Assembly (NCBI GenBank): GCA_014925825.1
Contig: JACGCK010000073.1
Coordinates: 1-64,000, forward strand
DNA from: Pholiota molesta
Taxonomy: Eukaryota > Basidiomycota > Agaricomycetes > Agaricales > Strophariaceae
DNA length: 64,000 nt
Direction: 5' to 3'
Below are positions 26,229 through 37,444 of the stretch, piece after piece. The notes beneath the pieces are model-generated. The model saw nothing but the letters and a program-made list of their open reading frames with translations, was not told where the DNA came from and made no database searches. A program made the position numbers and the translations under genes. The stretch's first letter is position 1. Each line of letters begins with the position of its first letter.

Positions 26229-29200
26229 TTGCAGAGTTGTCGAATCGGAGAAATTTAGAATTTGTACCAATATGTAGCACCTGAATTGCGGATCTGTGTC
26301 GGAGATCTCGTGCACCTTCAGTTGTAAAGTGGCTACATCGCTACTGTACTCATAGTATCTAACACCGAACAAAATCATTTCGTCCATTCGAAGCTCTACT
26401 AAGTGATAGATGATCAGTTGTGCGCACAGCACTTTTTCTATTGATCTGTTACAGGGAAGACGATGATCGACAACTACAACTTCACAATATTAACATTTCT
26501 CGTTGGTGTATGATGTATACTATGATGCGTATGCGACTACTGTAGTGTTTCGACCCATGTTCACACCATGTTACCCGTTACACGCTAAGTTCACTGGGAT
26601 ACATGTTCAGAAAAAATTTTGAGGGTTACTGACCGAAAATTTGCAATAATTGGTTCAAATATCACTCAATTTGAGCAAAACTGGACAAAATTTTTTGTAA
26701 AAAAAATCCAACTCATGTTCATGAGCAGCCGTTACGCATTACATTTTGGCGCCGAAGTTCATTTTGACCCATGCGTTACGCGTTACGTGAACATGGGGTC
26801 GAAACACTACAGTATATTCGACACAACCTTGTGCATGTCTACATCGGGTCTAAAAAGGGACCAGAAAACACTGCGCGGGAACCCATACCCAACATCAAGC
26901 GACAATTTTCCGCCAACCCGATCGGCAAACCCGCTCTGGAGAAGAACTGAAGAACACCTTTTAGTGCATCTCCAAAACTTCGCATCATACCGATATGGAG
27001 CGTCCGGTGCGCCACAGCAGTAACCAAGTGCTGCCACCCAAGATCGTTGTAGGCGTATATATGGAGCGGATTCAGCGCGGCGTGTGGGTACGCTCGGACT
27101 ATCCTCGCGAATGAAGTCATTTATGGGTTGACGTGAGGGCGACGGCGGCGCCCCCAGTCCGTTTTTGCTCATTTGCGATCTTGATCCATGAGGCGCTCCT
27201 GTCTCCTGGGCGCGAGGCCTCGCAGGGCAGCCTAGAAATAACGCACGCCCCTACCAAGATAAGTAAATTATCTCCTTGGTGTATGCTCCGTGTGGTCCAT
27301 TGAGCAATCGTTATTCTGATTTTCTACGGCTGTATGATCGTTCTTCCTGATCCTGAGCTGAGTTACGGCACACAATTAGAGGCACTGGGAATAATTATAG
27401 ACGACCTTCATATTTAGCTGCGATAGTGAGTGCGGGGATCACTTCTTGCCTTCCCCCTCCTCATTTCGAACTCATTTTTGCCATAAGTGCTGGCACAGCA
27501 TGGCACTTCACCTCCAGATGCTCACACACTGTCGCTGTCGTGGGACGCATGCTATTAGTTCATATTTCGCGTAGATCATCTGTCTCACCGAGATGCAAGT
27601 CGGTTATCGCGGCCAAGCCAACTCATGTGCAATACTCACAGAGTTAAAACAGGAACGTTGGGAAAGAGACGCGAGGAGATCTAGGTTAGGCAGCAAACGG
27701 ACACATACGGGACCGAGAGGCTTGCTTAGCGACCAGACTCTACGCTGTTGAGTGCGAACTGTGGGCCTGTATTTAGGACATCATGTGAGGACGTAGTGTT
27801 CAAAGTTAGACCAACACAGTGTGCGTTGACATCATTCTCTCATACATGGTAGATGCGCAGAGTTGAATGGTACTAGATCGTAGAAAAAGCCGATATTGAC
27901 CTTTCGATTTCGTATATCAAAGGCCAGCCTAGGGGAAAGCGAACATCCAGCTGCGGCGGTAGAAGTACGACCAGCTTCGTCCCAGTCTGCCATGAGCCAA
28001 AGAAGGTCATAACCGAGTTCACCGATACAGACGGGAGGAAGTGAGATCCGGAGAATGCTAGAAAGCCTGGCATGGCCCCTTCCTTCGGTAGAAGGTATTA
28101 GAATAGAATGAGGTTATTATTCCTCCATGCCCACAAGGACAGCAGTGTGGAGTGGTTCCCGTTTCAGTTATCCAGGTACATGAGTAGAAAAGTCAAGCTT
28201 ATAGTTAAATCTGGTGTATTGTACTCCATCGGGTACCCGGCGATGGGTCTATGACGGAGCTCCGTGCAGGGGTTCAATAAAAAGACAAGAAGCAAGAGCA
28301 AGAGCAAGAGAGGCTAATTCTTGTACCGAAAGCAGTCTCCAAAAGTTCACGGAGGAAGAGGCTCGCGGGCTGTATAAGTTTAGCCTCATCGCTCAAAATT
28401 TTACCATCGTCAAGGTCTGCGGGACAACTGGAAATAGATACATAGAAAAATAAAGAGGGATGTAAGTGATTCGTTGAATTCGTTGATAAGAACGGTTTAA
28501 ATTGATTCATTTTAACCTTGCCTTGAAGTCCATGTATAGACCTAGATGTCAGCTTGAGAAAGAAAGACCAAGCACAGTAACTATTCCCGCATCTACAGCC
28601 CTCATCAGCTTCCAAAACCGCCAAGCAAGTATAGAGCACATCGTACCTTCAAACCAACGCGGGTAATATCATCTAACAAGATCACAAAATTCTCATCGAA
28701 GCTTGACCACCGAAATTAAAGAATACAACTCTCTAAGACTTAGATGAATCGAGTACTACGGGAATACGCAAGTATGGTATGGTGTTAATAACTTATCCAT
28801 GAAAGCAGTGCTGCAGTACTCACCCAGCTAGTGATAATCAATCGTCCTGAGAAGTCGAGAAGGTAGTCATTCGAGCCACGTGGTGCACCTTTTCTCTGGG
28901 AGACTATGCAAGCTCTGTGGTTGCCGGCAGAGCGTCTTGTGAATGGCTCCAAAGAGCTCAGTATAACTAGTCCTTCACGGTATAACTTCGGTATAACTTG
29001 TGGTACCAGTAAAGACAGAAAGCTAGACCTAGAACAGATAACGCGGTTTAAGTCTTCATGTCCCTGAGGGATCTCGAAGACATACTGAGGGCTACTTTTG
29101 AATTAAAAAGACATTCTGGAACGATTGTCGCCTGGATGTCGAAGCTGTCCCGAAAAATTCCACATGAGTGGAGATGTATTCTGAACAGTCTTGCAGATTC

Positions 29201-29579
29201 GAGAGGATTGAAATCGAGCATGGATAAATTTGCACGAAGAAGTGACTGATCTAGATGGCGAGCGTGAAGATCGAACGATGCAAGGTTGATGCAAGGCAAG
29301 AGATTTTGATCCTAGATGATTAGAGGGCAGTCAGGCGCTGCAATAAAGCAAAGCGGGCAGAATTATTCCATAAGAAATTGTACGTTGCATTGAAAGGTAT
29401 CACAGTTGGTTGAACTTTGAGGTCAAAGATGTCGATGATGGTTTAGGAAAACAGGCAGTGTTCCGAAAAGAATAATGATATCGGAGTAGAACTTGGTGAC
29501 CCGTGACCGGACCAACCACGCCTCGGCCTCCTGTTTCTGTCAACACTTATCGTATAAATCACTCTATTCAAAATACCTC
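26229..29579. other. Gene-poor interval, about 3.3 kb
   Basis: Apart from the MITE at 26540-26812 I find nothing I can support. A short AAGAGC/AAGCAAG microsatellite lies at about 28285-28312. ORFs of 60-120 codons on both strands (for example 26807-27172 minus and 28274-28639 minus) overlap each other and lack motifs or splice context. Confidence 0.4.
26540..26812. mobile_element. MITE, 273 bp, Tc1/mariner-like
   Basis: The ends are inverted copies beginning CTGTAGTGTTTCGACCC and continuing to ATGTTCAC, differing by one base in a C run. They are flanked by TA at 26538-26539 and 26813-26814. The interior has no coding capacity but contains further GTTAC/GTAAC words in opposite orientation. 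Confidence 0.8.
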
Positions 29580-30343
29580 ATGCCCCCTCCCGGCCAACCA
29601 CAAGGAAGCTATTCGCCCCAAATGGCCAATATGGGGTCAGAATTCACTTATCTTCACCTTACATCTAAACGTAACGATTCGATCTGTTGCATAGGCCCAA
29701 CCGCAACATCACAATGGACTTTACCAAAGGATCGCAACAGAGGTGCGATACCTGCTGCAGGAAATAGGGAAGCTGCGCGATGAGCGGCGGCAACTGCAAG
29801 CGTACGTCCCCCCTCTACTGCATGTTCGCAATGTACTGATTGGCATGGTCATAAAGCGAAATCTCAGAGCTCATGTCAGTTAGATCCAAGTTCAGCCCGA
29901 ACGGTGAATTCCAGCCTGAATGGAGGCTCCCTGTCCCAGTAAGTCGTCGATTGTTTAGAGCTCGAAAGCGGGATGTCTGAGATCATGATCAGGCAATCGA
30001 AGCTCCACTGCCGGAACTGCCCCCAGCACCTGAGGAGCCAGTGCCGCAAGCCAAGCCTGGCTGGCGCGTCGTGCACAAGAGACCTGAGAGGAAAGCCAGG
30101 ACAGCGCCGAAAGCCATAACGGGGCCACCTCCACCCGCACCTCCACCCATGCCTGAGCCACCGAAGCCGGAGGCTCCGGCATGGACGCAATGGCGACGTA
30201 TGTTCGATTCCATCCTGTACCTGATGCGCCCTCTGACGTCCCTCCTTAGCGAACCCCCTCTTGCTCCTACCTCCATGGCACCTTCTCCGACACCGATGTC
30301 TCCTCCGCCCCGAGGTGGCCTTTTCGGTAGGGACGACTCTTGA
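29580..30343 (+). CDS. Small coiled-coil and proline-rich protein, unknown function
   Basis: I do not recognise a named family. Four exons (29580-29635, 29730-29801, 29857-29938, 29993-30343) join in frame to 186 residues, each junction with GT-AG borders. Residues 1-20 are Pro/Gln/Gly-rich (MPPPGQPQGSYSPQMA). Residues 20-55 are a strongly heptad-like helix (VRYLLQEIGKLRDERRQLQ). There follow FSPNGEFQPEW and a long Pro/Ala/Glu-rich region containing the basic patch RVVHKRPERKART. A hydrophobic amphipathic segment lies near the C-terminus (MFDSILYLMRPLTSLL). The layout suggests a scaffold or adaptor protein. The clean exon phases make it a better candidate than a random ORF. Confidence 0.6.
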
Positions 30344-31334
30344 TTCATCCATCCCACACTTTATATCGTTTTCGCAGGTCCTTCGACACCGCCCCCGAAA
30401 TAAACCCTGGTCCTCCAATCGATTTCGCGCTTGCTGGGAAAAAAGAAGTCACTGCTAAATGTACCACCGATATTGGAATTGGAATTTGGAGATCGCGGCG
30501 CACCATGTATTTCTGCTACGTCATATAGTTCACTTTCTTGTTTCTTTGTTGTACTTTACGAATCTTACTTACTTGGTTCTTTTCCGTTTCTCAGCATAGT
30601 TGCTTTTCTTAGCTCCGCATAGTTCTCCTGCCCTGAATACACTTTTTTCCTTTTCTTTTGCCATGCGTCATTCCAATCTCGGTCTTTTCTTACCTGTACA
30701 TCTAATACATTTTAGTACCCCGGAATCAACGCGCTCACTGTATTGGCATTCTCATGTGGCATCCTAGCAATGCGCACTTGACTTGAAGACTAATAGTTTA
30801 CTTCTTCTCGACAGATGCTTCTTGGGGTTTGCAGCTTTCCAGATTAGATACTGATTAACGTTTCTTAGAGCCCGAATTTCCTCGAGGTCCCCTCAACTCG
30901 AGCCAACTGGCGTCAAGTGACCACACATGAGGCAAAATTATTGACAGTGTGCTCTAAGAAGCGCTGGCATTAATTCCGATCGGACATATACCCTTGGTTA
31001 GTGCGCTTGAGTAGGTACGTTACTGGTGTTTGTATTCCAATTTTGGTAGCGAATGACCTTATGCTTTATCTGCATATTTATGTATATTTCACGAACCCCG
31101 CGATATGTTTTAGCTGTAAAAGCAACGTTTTGGAGGTTGAACTGATTGGTTCACGGACTGAAAAACGGTTGTTATTCTAGAATTTCTACAGATAAGATAA
31201 GATCATCTTTGGGCGGTACCGACTGCTGATAGCGCTGACTCATCGTCCATACTTTGATACTTCTTCGATTCATCGTTCACACTTTTCCCTACTTTTCCGC
31301 TTGGGCAGCCTTGAGTCGCTACTAGACCGCTCTC
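30344..31334. other. Gene-free interval, about 1 kb
   Basis: T-rich 3' flank of the coiled-coil gene (30530-30720), then the upstream region of the first F-box copy, including the GATA site listed separately. No other gene seen. Confidence 0.45.
31191..31204 (+). promoter_or_regulatory. Double GATA-type site upstream of F-box copy A
   Basis: GATAAGATAAGATC, two overlapping HGATAR words and a half site, 144 bp before the start codon. The same 14 bases occur 173 bp before copy B, so the duplication included the promoter. Fungal GATA factors (nitrogen or light type) bind such words; function is inferred. Confidence 0.45.
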
Positions 31335-33141
31335 ATGCATTCACAACCAAATTTAACTCAAAGCCTATTGGCAACGACAAAAATCCCCTATGATGTTCTT
31401 AGGGAGATATTCTTATACTGTCTTCCACGATTTCCTCTGGATGAAATCCAGCCGAACGCGAAGAGCGCCCCATACTGCTCTGCCATGTCTGTTCTTTCTG
31501 GAGAGCAGTCGCACTCGAACGCCACCTCTTGGTCGCATCTTCGTTATCGCCTGCCTATTCGATGGGAAGATGAGGGCAACCCATCGCCTGGAGCTCGAAA
31601 TCTTCCTCCGGGATATGGATTCTTGAGATGGTGGAGAGAAAATCAGGGTCCGATTGCTACTGCTCCGTTTTCAATTCTACGAGCGTGAAATACGTCCTGA
31701 CGACGAGGAGCGTCCCTTGACGGACGAGGATACCGAATTGTTTGTTGATTATCTACTCTCGGCACGCCATCTTGACATTGGTCGACTCTCAGAGTACTTG
31801 TTTCAACAAACCGATACAAGTGGTTCTCCCGCTGGATGCCCTCGACTTCACTCCTTAGTGACCAGATATCCAAATTATCCAGACACGAGAAGCAAAATCA
31901 AAATCAATTTCTCACCCTGGAATGATGAAGTTTTTGGCTCGGATGATAACGACGACGGTACATACTCAAGGCCAGACTATGAAGAGGACGACGAGCCAAA
32001 CTTTAACGATGAAGAATACGACGAATCGAGGCAATCCTTGAATGAGGAAGACGATAACGAGTTGATATCAGTGGACGAAGAAATACCCTGATCTTGAACG
32101 ACGGAGACATCGCAGCGGCAAATTCGAACGAAGAAGATGAATCTCCAAACGGGACCACTCGGATGAAGAGGACGATTTCAAGATACATAAGCCGATTCTC
32201 GTGCCGTTCCATATCCCTCCAACTCTACAACGTCTTTGCATCAAATATGTCGAGTTTGAACTTCCCGATACCAGTTTGAACGCCTTTACCAGCTGGTCTA
32301 GGTTGACACATCTGTCACTGCATGATATGTTCATGCTTCCTGATGTCTGGTACTCCCTCATCCGTGGACTGCCAAATCTCCAGTGGGGGTACTTCAACGT
32401 CTTTCTCCAGCTAGTTGACGACGACCCGGAGCCATCTAAATTCATTCTTCCTTTTCTTTCGACACTCTCCGTTACTATCGACAATTCAGCAGGCAACGTT
32501 CATGATGACCCAATCGGTCAATTGTTCAGAAATTTACACCTCCCAGCCCTGCATGATCTGTCTATCTATGTGGATGCGGATCCCAGCGAACTTCCTCATG
32601 TCGCTATCACAATCAACAATGTTCTACGGTCTGCGCCAACGATAACGAAGCTCACGTTAGGACTAGAATTTCTGGGCTTCTACGGATGGCGCCCTGGGTC
32701 CGACTCAGAAGATATAGAGTGGGAAGGTGTAGAGAAGATTTCGGCGCTCGCTCCTCATCTGACGAATCTACTGCTGGACATGTGTTACTTCGTCCCGAAC
32801 ATTCTACGTCGCTATCGAAAAGGCTGCCCTTTTGGAACAAGTTCTTGGGTCCATCACATTGGCTGGACCTCGCAAGTCCCGTGAACGCCATCCAAAAGAT
32901 CACAGCGATCGTTCAAAAGTCATCTAGGGATGGACCATTGGTCGAGGCCCATATTCGAGGTGCATTGGAGCTGGATGAGGCGCACGGTGAAGGTGCGGGT
33001 GGTGTCGTGTTTGAAATCGTCGAGGAAGAAAAAAGGGACTCTCACCGAGCGGTGTTGGATGGAGGACATGGGGCCCAAGCCCACTTTGAGGTAGATCTTA
33101 TGGATTTTAAACATCCAATGTCTTATATATGTGCATTGTAA
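31335..33141 (+). pseudogene. F-box protein gene, tandem copy A, frame-broken
   Basis: Starts MHSQPNLTQSLL and carries an F-box-like domain (IPYDVLREIFLYCLP). Inside the domain the stretch at about 31470-31540 is read out of frame and the frame is then restored (SHLRYRLPIRW), so two indels compensate. Compared with copy B the expected reading there is LLCHVCSFWRAVAL. The frame is lost again at about 31650-31690. The next segment has a long Asp/Glu-rich insertion (31930-32090). Another shift leads to the LRR-like part at 32201-32884 (LTHLSLHDMFMLP, LPALHDLSIYV), and one more to the end at 33141. It is about 2.05 kb from copy B. It could be a decayed paralogue, or a gene with sequencing indels. 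Confidence 0.7.
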
Positions 33142-33210
33142 AGGCGAGCTAAGGGTCTGCTTTCGAGTTGCTTGAGAAGGTAAAATTGCTGGAGTGGTAG
33201 ATAAGCCATA

Positions 33211-33224
33211 GATAAGATAAGATC
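33211..33224 (+). promoter_or_regulatory. Double GATA-type site upstream of F-box copy B
   Basis: Identical 14-bp word to 31191-31204, 173 bp before the start codon of copy B. Confidence 0.45.
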
Positions 33225-33383
33225 AAATTATTTTCCCTGCCTGCGGCCCTTTGATTTCATTCAACGTTCAACGTTCGACCCTTGCCATCAGCTTGCCACT
33301 TAACGATAACTTCTATCTAGACAACACACGAGCATCGCACGGAAGTCATACGTATCTCGCAGACATTCCGTCAGGTCGCCTTC

Positions 33384-34881
33384 ATGTTTTCACGACCAAT
33401 TCGCCCTTCAACTTTTCCGACAGCAACTACGCTCCCTTATGACATTCTAAGGGAGATTTTTCTACACTGTCTTCCAGACGATCGTCTCGACAACCCCCAG
33501 CCAAATAGCAGCGATCCCCCAATGCTGCTCTGCTGTGTATGTTCCTATTGGAGGAAAGTTACCCTTGCAAGCCCTTCCCTCTGGTCGCACATATTTTATC
33601 GCCTGCCTATTCGTTGGGACATCGAAGGAAGACCCATCATCTGGGCTTGAACCGTTTCATGGTGGATATGAAATCTTGAACTGGTGGAGAAGAAATCAGG
33701 GCTCTATGGCCCCCTTTATCCGCTTCATTCTATCAGGAACCGACCGGACCTTGAGCACAAGGAATCCTATTTGGATGGCGACATCATGAAGTTCTTCATT
33801 GAATACCTATCATCAGCACAATATCTCGACGTTGGTCCATTCGCTCGGTACTTGTTCCGACAAGATAGCGCGAGTGGGTTCCCGGTTGCATCTCCCAACT
33901 TACATACTTTGGTGGCCTATTACGAGGATGCTGTATTCGCGGATATTCTTGGCCAAACTGTTGATCCCACGCTCACACGAATCTTACCATTTCATATTGC
34001 TTCGTCTCTGCGGCGTTTATCCATTCATTTGAAGGCAATCTCAGCGAACTTTCATGGATTCCTTCTCCAACTGGTCTGGGTTAACTCATCTCTCGATGCA
34101 CAAAATGACCATGAGTCCCAATGTCTGGTTTTCCCTCATACGCGGAGTGGTGCATCTTCAGTGGGGATTTTTCTGGATCGCCATCAGGGAAGATGAAGAC
34201 GACGCTCGAATTCAGCCATCCAGGAAGACCCTTCCTTTTCTTTCGACACTCTCCGTTCAAGCTTTTCATAGACGCGATGGGCATTCCGAATTCGAAACAC
34301 TCGATTCCCTCTTGCAAGATCTGCATTTACCTGCTCTGCATAATCTAACTCTTTACTTGGATGTGAATGCAAGGAATCTTCCGCATGACGTTATGAAGAT
34401 CAATGCTATGCTGAAGCACATGCCAGCCGTACAAGACTTGACGCTTGGACTAAGATTCTACCCATCCTTCGATCCTAGCCTGCCAAGTGCGAATTGGCAG
34501 GTCTCGGAAAAGCTTTCAACACTCGCATCTAGCCTCACGCACCTGCAGCTTGACATGACTTACACGTATCGACACTCGAATATAAACAGTATTTTATCCC
34601 AATGGAAAGAGATTTTGTCTCCCGGACGATGGCTAGATCTAGCGGATCCAACGAACTCCATTCGCAAGATAACGGCTTTTGTACCAAAGCCAAGAACAAA
34701 CGGGCCATTGGCAGAATTTTTCTGCGAAATACATTGGCATTGGGCGACGAGGAGCAGGGAAAACAGGCGGTGTCGTGCTGAAGTATTCTCGGGGAGAAGC
34801 CCACAGATGCCTCGGAGAAATGGAAGACATGGGGTGCACGTTGCGGCCTTTGAGGGGTTGAAGAGTTGCAGATTTGATTAG
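33384..34881 (+). pseudogene. F-box protein gene, tandem copy B, frame-broken
   Basis: Paralogue of copy A. The N-terminus MFSRPIRPSTFPTATT leads into an intact F-box-like domain (LPYDILREIFLHCLP, LLCCVCSYWRKVTL, SLWSHIFYRLPIRWD). The frame breaks at about 33640-33690, again around 33700, and again near 34040-34060, where MDSFSNWSGLTHLSMHKM resumes. The LRR-like C-terminal part is otherwise continuous to 34881. The acidic insertion seen in copy A is largely missing. Repeated shifts in both copies favour real decay of a tandem pair, though the window has other suspicious indels. The remaining product would be an SCF substrate adaptor. Confidence 0.7.
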
Positions 34882-35298
34882 CTCCTGCAACTCCTTTTTT
34901 TCTTGCAAAAATCGATACAATTCAAAAAGATGTACGTTTTCCTGGCTGAAAGTTCTCCCTCCCTTGTCCTGCATACAAGCCCTTCTCTAAGACATACGTA
35001 CAGCCCAAATCTATGTAGGGGTCCTAATGCAGGGCAGTACAATCATATAGCCACTTTCTCATTCGAAACCATAAATAAGTATTTTACTCGAGAAATATTA
35101 GTGAGTACGTTACAAATAAGTACCATACACCCTCCACCTACAATGTTCATATACACAATAGACTGTAAGCCGACTTCCTTGTCCTTTTGCATCTAATCCA
35201 TGATCCTGCGACTGCTGTTCATGTGTGCTCGCAGAGCAAACAACTGACCAGAGGGCCATTCTCATGGCGTTTCCGAGCTTGCCTTTGTCCCCTCCTAG
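34882..35298. other. Intergenic interval
   Basis: About 400 bp between the convergent ends of F-box copy B and the ERT1-like gene. AT-rich, nothing further visible. Confidence 0.5.
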
Positions 35299-37444
35299 TT
35301 AGCACTGGATGAAATTCCCTACAATCATGCTCGGGATTCCCCACTTGTCTCGTCGGATGGTAAAGGAGAAGCAACAGTTGATGAACCCTTCCTCCATCGG
35401 TTCGTGCTCTTCTTCCCTTCTCAGGACCGCAGATGATGTGCTAGCGCCAGGTGTACCTTCTGTAATAGCGAACGAATCAAAAAAATGGGACCATGAGTAT
35501 GGGAGGGGCGTACGCACCAGCTGGTGTGGCTTTACTGATGACGGGCTAGCGGCGCTCGAGTTCAACACTGGCTTGTACCTCAGTACGCATGAGGTGAGGA
35601 CAGCCTTCTGACTGGAGTCGAACGCGACATGACCATATTTCTAGACATGTCAAAGATCGTGTGAGAACCGAGAACGGCGTAAGGAAGATATATGGAGGGA
35701 AACCTGACCTCCCAGTAATTCACGGCCGACTCTTCTGCCATGAGCTCATAGATACATAGTCGACCCTGCGCAATCAAAAGATAGTGAGCACAGCGAAAAC
35801 CACATCATACGCCCGCTTCCGCCGCCACTACCGTTCGAACCGTGCCTGCGCAGACATTCAATCAATCAGACAGCGAGCATACAGCTGCTTCCCCTCATCG
35901 AATAGCAGAAAGGAGAAGCACCGCGGAACGGCTCAGGAGGTAAGAGGAAACCCGCACTCACATCACGCATCATGTACCCATCCACACCCACAAGCTCTGT
36001 AAACTCGCGATTCCTTTGTATATCTCGCCTGTCCGACGCCAGAGACACGCGGGCACGCCCATTGCCGAGAATACGCGATCGTAGTCAAGCAGCATTCGCT
36101 CGAAGGCTTCTTCGATGAACACCAAGTCCTACACAGTACGGTGTGGTTAATGCGGCATTAGAGCAATAGAATGGGCCAGACGACGGCGTACAATATCGCG
36201 TAGTGATTGTGCGACAGCCTGGGGTGCGATCAAATTAGCCATACGTGTTCTGGTGGGAACATTTCTAGACTTACCCGAAATTTGGGTCGAAGAACGGAGA
36301 GTGGTTGGAGGATTTGTTGTTTTGACTCTTGCGAGACACTATTCGCCAAGAGAATCACATTGATTGATGTCATGAGAAAATATAGCGTGCAGAGAAGCTT
36401 ACTTTCTGTCCATCCAGCGCGAAAGGCGCGCATAGCCCTTGACGTAGTTGTACGGTTTTAACAATCCTGCCTCGTACTTGCTCCTGATTACTTGGTTCAA
36501 ACGTTCGTCGCGAGAGCCCGATTCTTGATCTGCAGCAGTCAAGAGGAATCGCTCAGTCTTGGTTGCCGCAGGAAGAATTGTCTCAGTCCGTTTTTGCGGC
36601 GCGGCTGGAGGGTTGACCGGGGTAGAATTGACAGCCGTGGCAGCCGTTGAATATATCGTAGCTTGCATCTGGCCTGTGGCAAATGTCGTCGTGGCAGTGG
36701 ATGGATTTGTGCTGACTGCCGTGCTTGTTGTGGCAAAAGACGCAGAAGACACCAATGAAGGAGCCACTGTTGTCGGAGGCGTAAAGAATGATCCATCATC
36801 CAGAGTCTCGAGGAAATCTCTGCAACCGATATTGTTAGAACCGACAAATAGAATGGGCAATGAAACGTACGTCAAAACCGAAAACTCGCTCCCAAAACTC
36901 TCTGGCTGGTATGTCATGTACGATGGCATCGCCATAGGCCACGTCGAGCTCGACTGTTGCGGTGGTGCACTTTGGTATACAGTTACTTGATAGAGAAGGC
37001 ATTAGCTGGCGAGAGTTAGAGACATGGAACACCGTACCAGGGGCAAAGTTCTGGACATGTCTACACTTTGGCCAGCAGGAGATGGAGGTGGAGCCTTCTC
37101 TGCAATTTAGGGCGTCTCTCGTCGTGGCATAGATGTCCTATCTCTCGTTTAATGCTGGATCCCGAATGAAAATGTCGGTGAGCATTCAGGATAGTAGAAT
37201 TATGAGTACCTCAACGTTCACTTGTGTGGAACATAACTGACCATCGTTGACAAGGCCTCCCCTCATCGCATGTCATATGACTGCGACGGCAGTACAAGCA
37301 GGCATGATTTACTTTTCGTCTCTTCGCTGTCTTCTTTTTCTTCCCTGCGTCGTCTTCGCTCTGAGCTTGATTCTGGATCTCTGGCGTCATCGACATTGAC
37401 GATGCGCCTTGGGCCGAATCGGCATAGGTAGTAAAAGTCGACAT
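35299..37444 (-). CDS. ERT1: Zn2Cys6 regulator of gluconeogenesis, ERT1/RDS2 type, with PAS domain
   Basis: Transcription factor of the ERT1/RDS2/AcuK family, which activates gluconeogenic and non-fermentable-carbon genes in other fungi. Exons: 37242-37444, 37038-37154, 36871-36985, 36403-36819, 36275-36338, 36192-36218, 35962-36128, 35709-35765 and 35299-35640. The zinc cluster is split by the first intron: KRRKVNHACLYCRRSHMTCD, then RCIKREIGHLCHD. Later landmarks: FGSEFSVLTDFLETLDDG, GLLKPYNYVKGYARLSRWM, QQILQPLSVLRPKFR, RMLLDYDRVFSAMG, YELMAEESAVNYWEKYGHVA (PAS region) and the terminal CCFSFTIRRDKWGIPS. Three single-base frame breaks are needed to read it through: two in exon 2 after CHDERRPK, and one near 36010-36020 before NREFTELVG. 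Summed exon length is still a multiple of three. Identity is clear; integrity is uncertain. Confidence 0.88.

Noticed and set aside
28285..28312. AAGAGC-type microsatellite as a functional repeat
   Set aside because: Only four imperfect short units; ordinary low complexity.
35299..35640. Possible GTGCGT...ACAG intron inside the last ERT1 exon
   Set aside because: The sequence reads through in frame, and removing it would put the conserved CCFSFTIRRDKWG end out of frame.
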